DNA of 64,000 bases from Maritimibacter harenae. Its GTDB lineage: Bacteria; Pseudomonadota; Alphaproteobacteria; Rhodobacterales; Rhodobacteraceae. The notes below the pieces were generated by a model. The model did not search any database and was not told where the DNA came from. It worked only from the letters and a program-made list of their open reading frames with translations. Below are positions 21,989 to 31,400 of this stretch, piece after piece (position 1 is the first letter of the stretch; the number at the start of each line of letters is the position of its first letter). Made by a program: the position numbers and the translations under genes. The stretch is taken from assembly GCF_009882975.1 (NCBI RefSeq), contig NZ_WTUX01000006.1:249006-313005 (forward strand), in the 5' to 3' direction.

Positions 21989-22806
21989 CGCCGCGCCCCC
22001 CAGGAGGCCGAGGCGTGCCGGCGGGTGTAGCTTTCGCCCATGAAGCCGACCACCAGCAGGACCGTCGCCACGATCAGCGGGTAGAGCCAATTCGAGTAAT
22101 GCGGGTTGTAATTGATGAACATGAATCCACGAGCCTGGTCGATGATGTGAAAGAGCGGGTTCCAGGTGAACATGATGAGGATGTTGAAGGGCAGGGTGTT
22201 GGCCACGAACATCTTGCCCGACGCGATCATGTTGGCGCGCGCGTAGACGGTCGAGCCGACGGTCGCGAACTGCGGGAACCAGGGCTTGAGCGCGTAGAAC
22301 ACCATGCCGATCCCGATGCCGGAGAACCACGCGAGAAGCAGCATCATGAAGACGCCGCTCATGTCGTGGATCGTCACGGGGTTGAAGGCGATGTGGTAGA
22401 TGTAGACCACCACGACCACCGACAGGATCTGGATGTAGAGCGCCGCAAACGCGTTCGACAGGATCGCCACGAAGGTCGACATCGGCGCGTGCTGCATCAT
22501 CGGCGAGGCGGGGCCATCCGCGCCCACCACCGCGCCCATCGTCTTGATCTGGGTCATGTAGAGGAAGATCCCCGACATGATGTAGAGCAGGAAATCGCCG
22601 CGCAGCATCGACCCGCGCAGGCCCAGAACGGCGTACATGACGTAGAACACGCCGACGAGCATCATGGTCTGCAGCATATTGATGAACAGGCCCATCAACG
22701 CGTTGCTGTGGGTCTTGCGCAGGTTGTGCACCGTCGCGTGATAGATGAGCTCGAGCAGCCCGACGATCACGGACAGACGGCTGGGCTGTTTTTCGACCTC
22801 GAACAT
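21985..22806 (-). CDS. Polysaccharide-export ABC transporter permease (ABC-2/KpsM type)
   Basis: A 273-residue inner-membrane protein with about six transmembrane segments and the ABC-2 permease pattern. The N-terminus carries the cytoplasmic amphipathic start (HATVHNLRKTHSNALMGLF) and the C-terminal part has NPLFHIIDQARGFMFINYNP, as in KpsM/RkpT-type capsule exporters. The partner ATPase and outer-membrane channel are not in the window. Start ATG at 22806. It is divergent from cysQ and adjoins a glycan gene cluster on the other strand, which fits export of a surface polysaccharide; that link is inferred. Confidence 0.82.
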   Translation of the reverse strand: MFEVEKQPSRLSVIVGLLELIYHATVHNLRKTHSNALMGLFINMLQTMMLVGVFYVMYAVLGLRGSMLRGDFLLYIMSGIFLYMTQIKTMGAVVGADGPASPMMQHAPMSTFVAILSNAFAALYIQILSVVVVVYIYHIAFNPVTIHDMSGVFMMLLLAWFSGIGIGMVFYALKPWFPQFATVGSTVYARANMIASGKMFVANTLPFNILIMFTWNPLFHIIDQARGFMFINYNPHYSNWLYPLIVATVLLVVGFMGESYTRRHASASWGARR

Positions 22807-22926
22807 CCGCGTTCCTTGCCTGCCCTTTTTCAAAGGGAAATCTTGCCGTTCCCTTGCTGCGCGATCATAAGGGGAGCGGTGTTTTTTTTCAACGATCCCG
22901 GGCCCGGCCCGGTGAGAGGAGCGAAG

Positions 22927-23724
22927 TTGAATTACGAGGATCTTCTCGGCGCGATGCGGCGCCTGGCCATCGAGGCCGGCGAAAAGATCATGGAAATCTA
23001 TGACGCCGACGACTTCGAAGTGCGGGCTAAATCGGACGAAAGCCCGGTGACCGAGGCCGACGAGGCCGCCGATGCGCTGATCTCCGCCGGTCTGCGGGAA
23101 GCGTTTCCGGACGTGCTCGTCGTGACCGAGGAACAGGCGGAGAGCCACACGCACAACGCGTCGGAATTCCTGATCGTGGACCCGCTCGACGGGACCAAGG
23201 AATTCATCAAGCGGCGCGGCGATTTCACGGTGAACATTGCCTATGTCGTGGACGGCGAACCGGTGCGCGGCGTGGTCTATGCCCCGGCGCGCGGGCGCAT
23301 GTTCTACACGGACGAAGAGGGCGCTTCGGTCGAGGAGGACGGGGAACTGCATCCCGACACCCCCGGCCACTGCCGCCCGATCCGGGTCTCGGACCCCGAC
23401 AACGACGCGCTGATGGTGGTGGCCTCCAAGTCGCATCGCGACGAAGCGACCGATGCCTACATCTCCAAGTACGCGACCAAGGACATGAAAAGCGCGGGCT
23501 CGAGCCTGAAGTTCTGCCTTGTCGCCACCGGCGAGGCGGATCTCTACCCGCGGCTCGGGCGCACGATGGAGTGGGACACGGCCGCGGGGCACGCGGTGCT
23601 CAAGGGCGCGGGCGGCAAGGTGGTGCGGTTCGACGACCACACGCCGCTCACCTACGGCAAGCCGGGCTACGAGAACCCGTTCTTCATCGCCTATGCCCCC
23701 GGCGTCGACCTGAAGCCGGCCTGA
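22927..23724 (+). CDS. cysQ: CysQ, 3'(2'),5'-bisphosphate nucleotidase
   Basis: Hydrolyses 3'-phosphoadenosine 5'-phosphate (PAP), the by-product of PAPS use, to AMP. The 265-residue protein has the lithium-sensitive phosphatase motifs VDPLDGTKEFIKR and WDTAAGHAVLKGAGG, with a metal-binding EEQ at about 70. The best start is TTG at 22927, with AGGAG upstream and a normal N-terminus (NYEDLLGAMRRLAIEAG). ATG at 22954 is the alternative. It heads a run of glycosyltransferase genes that ends in a sulfotransferase, the enzyme class that makes PAP, so its placement is meaningful. Confidence 0.9.
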   Translation: MNYEDLLGAMRRLAIEAGEKIMEIYDADDFEVRAKSDESPVTEADEAADALISAGLREAFPDVLVVTEEQAESHTHNASEFLIVDPLDGTKEFIKRRGDFTVNIAYVVDGEPVRGVVYAPARGRMFYTDEEGASVEEDGELHPDTPGHCRPIRVSDPDNDALMVVASKSHRDEATDAYISKYATKDMKSAGSSLKFCLVATGEADLYPRLGRTMEWDTAAGHAVLKGAGGKVVRFDDHTPLTYGKPGYENPFFIAYAPGVDLKPA

Positions 23725-23728
23725 CGCG

Positions 23729-24961
23729 ATGGGCGGGGCCGGCACCGCGCCACCGGTTTCGGTGATCGTGGTCAGCCGGGACCGCCCGGCGCTTCTGCAC
23801 CGCTGTCTCACCGGGATCGGCCAGCTCTGGTATCCGGCCTTCGAGGTGGTCGTCGTCGCCGACACGGCCGGGTGCGACACCGTCGCCAAGATGGGTTGGG
23901 CCGACCGGGTGCTCTGCCTGCCCTTCGACACGCCCAACATCTCGGCCGCCCGCAACATCGGGATAGCCGAATCCGGGGGGGAGATCGTCGCCTTCATCGA
24001 CGACGACGCGGTGCCCGAGCCCACCTGGCTCGATCATCTCTGTGCGCCCTTCGCGGACCCTGAAGTGGCGCAGACCGGCGGATACGTGCGCGCCCGCAAC
24101 GGGATCAGCCTGCAATGGGGGGCGCGTGCGGTGGACCGGCAGGGCCGGGCGCGGCGGCTGGAGGTCGCGGACGAGGCGCCCTTCACGCCCCGGCTGGGCG
24201 ACGACGAGGCGGCCAAGACCGAGGGCACCAACATGGCGTTCCGGCGCGCGGTGATCGCGGCCACCGGCGGGTTCGACCCGGCGTTCGCCTTCTACCTCGA
24301 CGAAACCGACGTGAACCTGCGCCTGCGCGCCCGCAAGACCGTCATCGTGCCGCGCGCGCAGGTGCATCACGGCTTCGCCCCCTCCCGGTTGCGCAAGGCA
24401 AATCGCGGGGTCACGGACCTGTCCGAGGTCGGGGCCTCCGCGGCGGTGTTCCTGCGCAAGCATGGCAGCGCGGAAAGCCTCGAGTTGGGCCGGAACAGGC
24501 TCTTTTCGAACCAGCACAGGCGGCTGATCGAGCAGATGGTGCAGGGGGTGATCGAACCTGGCGACGTGGCCCCCCTGATGGCCGGTCTCTCCCGCGGGTT
24601 CGAGGACGGGCTGACGCGCACGCTCACCCCGTTGTCGCCGATCCCGGACGGCCCGGCGTTCCGGCCGTTCCCGTCCCGCATGAGCGGCCAGTCGCGGGTG
24701 ATCGCCGGTCGGCCGTGGCGCCGTCGGCGGTTGGCGGCCGATGCGCGGGCCTCGGTCGCGGCGGGGGACGTGACCACCTTGCTGACGCTGTCGCCCACGA
24801 CGCTCGCGCACCGCGCGACCTTTTCCCCGGATGGCTACTGGAGGCAGTGGGGCGGCGTCTTAGGCCGGACCGACCGGGCGGGCCCGCGGTTTCGGTGGAC
24901 CTCCTTCGCCGAAAGAGTGCGGAAAGAAGAGGCGCGCATCTCGGATTTGCGCGGGAAATAG
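23729..24961 (+). CDS. Glycosyltransferase family 2
   Basis: A 410-residue GT-A fold enzyme. The N-terminal 230 residues contain PVSVIVVSRDRPALLHRC, the nucleotide-sugar DDD motif in FIDDDAVPEPTW and the acceptor-side segment FYLDETDVNLRLRARK. The C-terminal 170 residues are helical and basic, without a clear match. The sugar and acceptor cannot be told from sequence. It starts four bases after cysQ, so the two form one operon. Cytoplasmic or peripheral membrane location is expected for glycan assembly. Confidence 0.85.
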   Translation: MGGAGTAPPVSVIVVSRDRPALLHRCLTGIGQLWYPAFEVVVVADTAGCDTVAKMGWADRVLCLPFDTPNISAARNIGIAESGGEIVAFIDDDAVPEPTWLDHLCAPFADPEVAQTGGYVRARNGISLQWGARAVDRQGRARRLEVADEAPFTPRLGDDEAAKTEGTNMAFRRAVIAATGGFDPAFAFYLDETDVNLRLRARKTVIVPRAQVHHGFAPSRLRKANRGVTDLSEVGASAAVFLRKHGSAESLELGRNRLFSNQHRRLIEQMVQGVIEPGDVAPLMAGLSRGFEDGLTRTLTPLSPIPDGPAFRPFPSRMSGQSRVIAGRPWRRRRLAADARASVAAGDVTTLLTLSPTTLAHRATFSPDGYWRQWGGVLGRTDRAGPRFRWTSFAERVRKEEARISDLRGK

Positions 24962-25096
24962 GCAAATCCGCCAATATCCGGGTGACCTTTGGGCCCCCCA
25001 GACATAACATCGCCATATCGCGGGGCTATTGTTCACCCCGGTGCGTTGCGTTGTTACCCCGGTCGGGGACGGAAGTTTTGAAAAGGTGAAATCAAG

Positions 25097-25990
25097 ATGA
25101 AAACCAAGGTGACCAAGGCCATTTTTCCCGTTGCCGGGCTGGGCACGCGGTTCCTGCCGGCGACCAAGTCGATCCCGAAGGAGATCATGACGCTGGTCGA
25201 CCGCCCGCTCATCCAGTACGCGATCGACGAGGCGCGCGCGGCCGGCATCAAGGAGTTCATCTTCGTCACCTCTCGCGGCAAGGGCGCGCTCGAGGATTAC
25301 TTCGACTCCGCCCCGGTGCTGGAGGCCGACCTCGTGGCCAAGGGCAAGGACGACCTTCTGGACGTGCTGCGCTCGACCAACATGGAATCCGGCGCCATCG
25401 CCTATATCCGCCAGCACAAGGCGCTGGGCCTGGGTCATGCGATCTACTGCGCGCACCGCCTGATCGGCGACGAGCCGTTCGCGGTGATCCTGCCCGACGA
25501 CGTGATCGCGGCGGAGAAGCCCTGCCTGAAACAGATGGTGGACGCCTACCAGGAGACCGGCGGCTGCATGGTCGCCGCGATGGAGGTGCCGCCGGAGAAG
25601 GCCTATGCCTATGGCGTGCTCGACGTGGAGAGCGAGGACGGGCGGCTGAACAAGGTGAAGGGCATGGTCGAGAAGCCGCGCCCGGGCACCCAGCCCTCGA
25701 ACCTCGCGGTGATCGGCCGCTACATCATCACGCCCGACGTGCTCCAGAACCTGGGCAATTTCCGCAAGGGTGCGGGCGGTGAGATCCAGCTGACCGACGC
25801 GATCGCCGACGAGATCGTCAAGGGGCGCCCCGTGCATGGCTACCGGTTCGAGGGCACGCGGTTCGATTGCGGGTCCAAGGCGGGCTACCTCGCCGCGACC
25901 GTGTCTTTCGGGCTGGAGCGCAAGGAGCTTCGCAAGGAGCTGATGGCCCATCTCGAGGACATCGTCGCCAGCAACCGGGCGGCGGAATAG
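25097..25990 (+). CDS. galU: GalU, UTP-glucose-1-phosphate uridylyltransferase
   Basis: Makes UDP-glucose for surface polysaccharides and other glycans. The 297 residues carry the nucleotidyltransferase signature (PVAGLGTRFLPATKSIPKEI, 10-29), the metal-site aspartate region VILPDDVI, the substrate loop GMVEKPRPGTQPSN and FEGTRFDCGSKAGYL near the C-terminus. A 135-base gap from the previous gene leaves room for its own promoter. Ribosome site AAAAGGTGA precedes the ATG. Confidence 0.96.
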   Translation: MKTKVTKAIFPVAGLGTRFLPATKSIPKEIMTLVDRPLIQYAIDEARAAGIKEFIFVTSRGKGALEDYFDSAPVLEADLVAKGKDDLLDVLRSTNMESGAIAYIRQHKALGLGHAIYCAHRLIGDEPFAVILPDDVIAAEKPCLKQMVDAYQETGGCMVAAMEVPPEKAYAYGVLDVESEDGRLNKVKGMVEKPRPGTQPSNLAVIGRYIITPDVLQNLGNFRKGAGGEIQLTDAIADEIVKGRPVHGYRFEGTRFDCGSKAGYLAATVSFGLERKELRKELMAHLEDIVASNRAAE

Positions 25991-25999
25991 CGCGCCGCC

Positions 26000-27214
26000 T
26001 TGGCCGTGGAGGGACAGGCCCACACGAGGCTTCTGGACCTGTCGCGGCTCGTTTCGCGCGTCGGGCGGGCGGCCTGGACCGGCGTGGACCGGGTGGAGGC
26101 CGCCTATCTCGACCGGCTTCTTGCAGAGCCGGGGGACCTTTTCGCGCTGGTGCGCTCGTCCTTCGGGTTCACCCTGTTCGACCGTGATGGCACCCGCGCG
26201 CTGGCCGACCGGCTGCATGGCCGCGTGCCGTGGGGCGCGACCGACCTGCGCACGCGGCTTTTTCTGAAAGCACATCCCGACCGGCGGCGGGCGGAGTCGG
26301 ACCTGCATCGCCTGTGCGTTGCACGATCCGGACGCCGGGGCCTTGCCTGGATGCTCAAGACCCACCTGCCCGGCCCGCCGGTCTGGATCAACACGGGCCA
26401 TTCGAACCTGCGCGCCAGCGTCTTCGACGCGGTGCACGCGGCCGGGGGGCGGGCCGTGGTGCTGGTGCATGACACGATCCCGCTGGATCACCCTGAGTGG
26501 CAGCGCCCCGGCACGGTCGAAAGCTTCGAGACACGGATGCGGCAGGTGGCGATGAAGGCGGATCTCGTCATCCACACCGCCGAAGCGACGCGGCGCACCA
26601 CAGAGGCGCAGTTCGCCCGCCTGGGCCGGGTGCCCGATGCCGTCGTCGCCCACCTTGGCGTGACGCCGCCCGCCGCAGGCGCGCTTCCCCCCGGCCTGTC
26701 GCCGCACAAGCCCTATTTCGTGTCGCTGGGCACCATCGAGCCGCGCAAGAACCACGCGCTGCTGCTGGACGTCTGGCGCGAACTGTCGGCCGAGTTGCCC
26801 TCGGACGAGGTTCCGTTGCTTTTCATCGTCGGCGCGCGGGGGTGGAACAACGAGGCCGTCTTCGCCCGGCTCGACGCCCACCCGGCCCATGTGCGCGAGC
26901 TCGGCCCCCTGCCCGACGCGCAACTCGCCGCCTTGATCCAGGGTGCCTGCGCGCTTGTCATGCCCAGCCGGGTCGAAGGCTTCGGGCTTCCGCCCGGCGA
27001 GGCACTGGGGCTGGGCTGTCCGGTGATCGCCACGGACCTGCCAGTCTACCGCGAAGTGTTTGGAAACAACATCGTTTACCTGGACCCGGACGCTATGTAT
27101 CTTTGGACCAATTCGATCAAAAGCTTTGCGGCAGGCGAAAAAACGGCACAGGCAGGCAGGATCGAGCTTCCGTCATGGGAAGCTCACTTCAACCGCGTGT
27201 TAGCGTGCCTTTGA
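26000..27214 (+). CDS. Glycosyltransferase family 4 (GT-B)
   Basis: A 404-residue enzyme of GT-B type. The C-terminal half has FVSLGTIEPRKNHALLLDVW and the donor-site stretch VMPSRVEGFGLPPGEALGLG with the conserved E-x7-E geometry. The N-terminal half includes GVDRVEAAYL and LVHDTIPLDHPEW, as in mannosyl- or fucosyl-type GT4 proteins. The start is ambiguous: TTG at 26000 (ten bases after galU) or GTG at 26006. Donor and acceptor are unknown. It continues the galU transcription unit. Confidence 0.84.
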   Translation: MAVEGQAHTRLLDLSRLVSRVGRAAWTGVDRVEAAYLDRLLAEPGDLFALVRSSFGFTLFDRDGTRALADRLHGRVPWGATDLRTRLFLKAHPDRRRAESDLHRLCVARSGRRGLAWMLKTHLPGPPVWINTGHSNLRASVFDAVHAAGGRAVVLVHDTIPLDHPEWQRPGTVESFETRMRQVAMKADLVIHTAEATRRTTEAQFARLGRVPDAVVAHLGVTPPAAGALPPGLSPHKPYFVSLGTIEPRKNHALLLDVWRELSAELPSDEVPLLFIVGARGWNNEAVFARLDAHPAHVRELGPLPDAQLAALIQGACALVMPSRVEGFGLPPGEALGLGCPVIATDLPVYREVFGNNIVYLDPDAMYLWTNSIKSFAAGEKTAQAGRIELPSWEAHFNRVLACL

Positions 27215-27254
27215 TACGGGCAATTGGGCCCGCGCGGGCGGAGAAGGGGCAACA

Positions 27255-28265
27255 TTGGGCATCGTTCGGACATACCGGCTGCGTCTTCTGCGCAAGCGTT
27301 GGTTGATCCGGGCGTTTCGCAAACGGCGTGAGCTCAGGCGCGTGTCGGACCGCACGAAATCCATCCGGCCGCGCGATATCCTGGTATTCTGCACCGCCCG
27401 CAACGAACGCATCCGCCTGCCCTATTTCCTGGATTATTACCGCGACATGGGCGTGAACCACTTCGTCTTCGTGGACAACGCGAGCACGGACGGCACGCGC
27501 GAATACCTGGCCGAACAGCCTGACGTTTCGCTCTGGTCCGCGCGCGCCAGCTACAAGCGCGCCCGGTTCGGGATCGACTGGCTCAACTGGCTGATGCGCC
27601 GGCACGGGCACGGGCATTGGTGCCTGACCGTCGATCCGGATGAATTCCTGGTCTACCCGTTCTGCGACACGCGCGGGCTGCGCGCGCTGACCGACTGGCT
27701 CGACGCCTCGTCGATCAAGAGCTTCGGGGCGATGCTGCTCGACATGTATCCCAAGGGGCCGGTCGGCGGCCGGTCCTACGAAGAAGGGCAGGACCCGTTC
27801 GAGATCGCGAACTGGTTCGACGCCGGCAATTACATGATCGAGAAGAACAAGAAGTTCGGGAACCTCTGGATCCAGGGCGGCCCGCGGGCGCGCATGTTCT
27901 TCCCGGAAAATCCCGCCCGCGCCCCCGCGCTGAACAAGATCCCGCTGGTGAAGTGGCACCGCAATTATGCCTACGTGTCCTCGACCCACACCCTGCTGCC
28001 GCGGGGCCTGAACCTCGTCTACGACGAATGGGGTGGAGAGAAGGCGTCGGGCTGCCTGCTGCACGCCAAGTTCCTCCACACCTTCCCGGAGAAGGCGGCC
28101 GAGGAGCTTGAGCGCAAGCAGCATTACGCGGCCAGCCACGAATACCGGGCCTACCACGAGAAGCTCGATGAAGACCCGGACCTGTGGTGCAAGTGGTCCG
28201 AAAAATACATCAACTGGCGCCAGCTCGAGATTCTGGGCGTGATGTCGAAGGGGAACTGGGCGTGA
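27255..28265 (+). CDS. Glycosyltransferase family 2-like protein (PF13704 type)
   Basis: A 336-residue protein with the opening pattern FCTARNERIRLPYFLDYYR, then VFVDNASTDGTREYL and a DPDEF metal-binding motif (VDPDEFLVYP), characteristic of the Glyco_tranf_2_4 family. The basic N-terminal 40 residues are not membrane spanning. The C-terminal region carries several aromatic and Lys-rich stretches. The GTG start of the next gene overlaps its stop, so the two are co-translated. Substrates are unknown. Confidence 0.82.
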   Translation: MGIVRTYRLRLLRKRWLIRAFRKRRELRRVSDRTKSIRPRDILVFCTARNERIRLPYFLDYYRDMGVNHFVFVDNASTDGTREYLAEQPDVSLWSARASYKRARFGIDWLNWLMRRHGHGHWCLTVDPDEFLVYPFCDTRGLRALTDWLDASSIKSFGAMLLDMYPKGPVGGRSYEEGQDPFEIANWFDAGNYMIEKNKKFGNLWIQGGPRARMFFPENPARAPALNKIPLVKWHRNYAYVSSTHTLLPRGLNLVYDEWGGEKASGCLLHAKFLHTFPEKAAEELERKQHYAASHEYRAYHEKLDEDPDLWCKWSEKYINWRQLEILGVMSKGNWA

Positions 28266-29959
28266 GTGTCGGCTTCGCCATGCTCGTTCACACCGCGCTG
28301 GGCCGCGCCGGACAGGTCGCGCGCCACTGGGCCGGCCACGGCTGCCCCGTGGTGATCCACGTCGACCGCAAGGTGAAAGCGCGCAAGTACCAGGCTTTCG
28401 TCGACAGCCTCTCGGACCTCGAAAACGTGCGCTTCTGCCAGCGTTACAGCTGCGAATGGGGGACCTGGAGCCTCGTACAGGCCAGCCAGGCGGCATCGGA
28501 GCTTCTGCTGGCCGAGTTCCCGCTGGTGCGCCACGTCTACCTCGCCTCCGGGTCGTGCCTACCGCTCCGGCCGGTGGAGGAATTGCAGGCGTACCTCGCC
28601 GCGCGGCCCAAGACGGATTTCATCGAAAGCGTCACGACCGAGGACGTGCCGTGGACCGTCGGCGGACTCGACATCGAACGCTTCACGCTGCGTTTCCCGT
28701 TCTCATGGAAACGCCACCGCCGGACCTTCGACGCCTACGTGAACCTGCAACGCCGGGTGCGGTTCCAGCGGCGCATCCCGCTCGAGCTGAACCCGCATCT
28801 TGGCAGCCAGTGGTGGTGCCTGACGCGCCAGACTCTGACCGCGATCCTGAAGGATCCCAGCCGGGTGCGTTACGACCGCTATTTCTCGCGGGTGTGGATT
28901 CCGGACGAGAGCTATTTCCAGACCCTCGCAAGGCTCTATTCCACCAATATCGAGAGCCGGTCGCTCACCCTGTCCAAGTTCGATTTCCAGGGCAAACCGC
29001 ACATCTTCTACGACGATCACATGCAGCTTCTGCGCCGCTCCGACTGCTTCGTCGCGCGCAAGATCTGGCCGCACGCCGACAAGCTCTACGAGGGGTTCCT
29101 GTCCGAGGACGGCGCCATCGCCACCGGGGCCGAGCCGAACCCGGCCAAGATCGACCGCATCTTTTCCAAGGCGGTCGAACGGCGCACCAAGGGGCGCGCC
29201 GGGCTCTACATGCAGAGCCGGTTTCCAAACGAGGATTGGGAGAACGGACTGACCTCGGCGCAGTATTCTGTCTTCGAGGGGTTCACCGAGCTCTTCGAGG
29301 ATTTCGAGGACTGGCTCGCGCGGGTCACCGGAACGCGGGTGCACGGCCACTTGTTCGGCCCGGATAGGGTCGAATTCGCCGGTGGGGAGCGTGTCTTCGC
29401 GGGTGCGCTGACCGACAGCGCGGCGCTGCGCGACTACAACCCGCGCGCCTTCCTCACGAACCTGGTCTGGAACACGCGCGGCGAGCGGCAGTGCTTCATG
29501 TTCGGCCCGGCCGACACGCAGGACATCTCCTGGGATCTCGCGAAGGATCCAAACGCGCAGGTCAGCGTGATCTCAGGCGCCTGGGCGGTGCCGCTGTTCC
29601 ACGCCAACCGCGACTTCCCCGACATCCGGCGCGAGGCCGCGCGGCTGCAACGGATCGAGGCGGAGCACCTCGAGGTGCTGCGCTCGATCTGGGTGAAGGC
29701 ACGGGTGCGGATCTGGACGCTCGCCGATTTCATCGACAACCCGATGGAGCCGCTCCAGACCATCATCGACGAGATCGGCGCGCGCCATGCCAGCCGCCTG
29801 ACCGAAGCGCCGCGTCTGAAATCGCTCGACGGGTTCGGCCAGTTCCTTCAGAATCTCAAGAACCAGGGGATGCAGCCCCACCTGATGGGTGATTTCCCGA
29901 CCGGCCCCGTGGGCGGCCACGCCCGCCAGCGCCCGCGCAAGCCCTACCTGGTGAAATAG
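28262..29959 (+). CDS. Core-2/I-branching (GT14) beta-1,6-N-acetylglucosaminyltransferase-like protein with C-terminal extension
   Basis: The N-terminal about 250 residues match the Branch family: FAMLVHTALGRAGQVARHW, VIHVDRKVKARKYQ, LASGSCLPLRP and the catalytic-region segment VWIPDESYFQTL. The remaining about 300 residues form an additional domain seen, to my knowledge, mainly in alphaproteobacterial members; it holds FPNEDWENGLT and WAVPLFHANRDFP and has no known function. Start GTG at 28262 overlaps the previous stop by four bases; 565 residues. The likely role is adding a branching amino sugar to a surface glycan; the exact linkage is inferred from family name only. Confidence 0.82.
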   Translation: MSVGFAMLVHTALGRAGQVARHWAGHGCPVVIHVDRKVKARKYQAFVDSLSDLENVRFCQRYSCEWGTWSLVQASQAASELLLAEFPLVRHVYLASGSCLPLRPVEELQAYLAARPKTDFIESVTTEDVPWTVGGLDIERFTLRFPFSWKRHRRTFDAYVNLQRRVRFQRRIPLELNPHLGSQWWCLTRQTLTAILKDPSRVRYDRYFSRVWIPDESYFQTLARLYSTNIESRSLTLSKFDFQGKPHIFYDDHMQLLRRSDCFVARKIWPHADKLYEGFLSEDGAIATGAEPNPAKIDRIFSKAVERRTKGRAGLYMQSRFPNEDWENGLTSAQYSVFEGFTELFEDFEDWLARVTGTRVHGHLFGPDRVEFAGGERVFAGALTDSAALRDYNPRAFLTNLVWNTRGERQCFMFGPADTQDISWDLAKDPNAQVSVISGAWAVPLFHANRDFPDIRREAARLQRIEAEHLEVLRSIWVKARVRIWTLADFIDNPMEPLQTIIDEIGARHASRLTEAPRLKSLDGFGQFLQNLKNQGMQPHLMGDFPTGPVGGHARQRPRKPYLVK

Positions 29960-29966
29960 GACGCTC

Positions 29967-31400
29967 ATGGACCGCCCCTTCGACTACTTCGTCATCCTCG
30001 CCGAAATGCGCACGGGGTCCAATTTCCTGGAATCGACGCTGGACGAGTTCCCGGGCCTCACCTGCTACGGCGAGGCGTTCAACCCGTGGTTCATGGTGAC
30101 ACCTGAGACCGAAGACCTGTTCGGCGTCACGATGGAAAGCCGCGACGCGGACCCGATGCACCTGATCGAGGTGTTGAAGGCAAACACCGACGGCATCCCC
30201 GGGTTCCGGCTGTTTCACAACCACGACCGCCGGGTCTTCGACCACGTGATGCAGGATGCGCGCTGCGCCAAGGTCATTCTCAACCGCAACCAGGTCGAAG
30301 CCTACGTGTCGAAGCAGATCGCGTGGAACACCGACCAGTGGAAGCTCTCGGACCACGCCGACAAGGTGCGCGGGAAGATGAAGTTCCACCCCAAGGACTT
30401 CAAGCACCGCTACCACCTGCTCAAGGATCACCAGCGCGACATCCTGCGCCGGCTGCAGGAAAGCGGACAGGCCGCGTTCTACATCGACTACGACGACCTG
30501 CGCGACGTGAAGATCATCAACGGGCTGGCGCGGTTTCTGGGTGAAACAGAGACGATCAAGCGGCCCTCGGGCCGGTTCAAGAAGCAGAACCCCGAGCCGC
30601 TGGCCGACAAGGTCGAGAACTTCGCGGACCTCGAGCGCACGATCGCCGAGATCGACCGTTACGACCTCGACGCATTGCCGAATTTCGAGCCGGCCCGCGG
30701 CCCGTCGGTGCCTACCTTCGTGACCGCCCACGTGGCGCCGATCTGCTTCATGCCGATCCCCGGCGCGCTGGACCAGGAGATCCGCGACTGGCTGGGCGCC
30801 GTGGACGACGTGCATCGCGACGTGCTGGACACCGGGTTCACGCAGAAGGAATTCCGGCAATGGAAGAGCGCCCACAAGGGGCATCGGACCTTCACCGTGT
30901 TGCGTCACCCGGTCGCGCGGGCGCACGCGGTGTTCTGCCGCTACGTGCTGAACCACACGCCTTGGACGAAATGGGACCTGCGCCACGGGTTGATCGACAA
31001 ATACGGTCTCGACATCCCTTGGGACACGCCGGTGGGCGACGGATACGACCGTGACCGGCACCGGGGGGCGTTCCTGCAGTTCCTGGATTTCGTGGCCGGA
31101 TCGCTGGGCGGGTCGAGCGTGCACGGGGTCGAGCCGATCTGGGCGACCCAGGACAACCTGCTTCGCGGGTTCGCGGCCTTCGTGGCTCCCGATCACGTGC
31201 TGCGCGAGGACCTCGTCGCCCATGGGCTGGCGATGGTCGCGCTGGAAACCGGGGTGGAGCCGCCGGCGCTGGGCCCGGCGATCGCGGACGAACCCTTCGC
31301 GCTGGCGGAGATCTACGACGACACCGTCGAACAGGCCACGCGCGCGGCCTATGCCCGCGACTACATGGCGTTCGGGTTCGACCGCTGGGACGCCGCCTGA
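29967..31400 (+). CDS. Two-domain sulfotransferase-like protein (NodH/StfA type)
   Basis: The 477 residues appear to hold two sulfotransferase-like units. The first (about 1-225) has a clear PAPS 5'-phosphosulfate loop, MRTGSNFLESTL (14-25), and KVILNRNQVEAYVSK where the 3'-phosphate motif is expected. The second (about 245-477) has a degenerate loop (CFMPIPGALDQEI) but a good 3'-phosphate motif (FTVLRHPVARAHAVF). It would sulfate a glycan with PAPS, releasing PAP. It starts seven bases after the branching transferase gene and closes the cluster, facing ptsN with no space between stop codons. Confidence 0.8.
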   Translation: MDRPFDYFVILAEMRTGSNFLESTLDEFPGLTCYGEAFNPWFMVTPETEDLFGVTMESRDADPMHLIEVLKANTDGIPGFRLFHNHDRRVFDHVMQDARCAKVILNRNQVEAYVSKQIAWNTDQWKLSDHADKVRGKMKFHPKDFKHRYHLLKDHQRDILRRLQESGQAAFYIDYDDLRDVKIINGLARFLGETETIKRPSGRFKKQNPEPLADKVENFADLERTIAEIDRYDLDALPNFEPARGPSVPTFVTAHVAPICFMPIPGALDQEIRDWLGAVDDVHRDVLDTGFTQKEFRQWKSAHKGHRTFTVLRHPVARAHAVFCRYVLNHTPWTKWDLRHGLIDKYGLDIPWDTPVGDGYDRDRHRGAFLQFLDFVAGSLGGSSVHGVEPIWATQDNLLRGFAAFVAPDHVLREDLVAHGLAMVALETGVEPPALGPAIADEPFALAEIYDDTVEQATRAAYARDYMAFGFDRWDAA

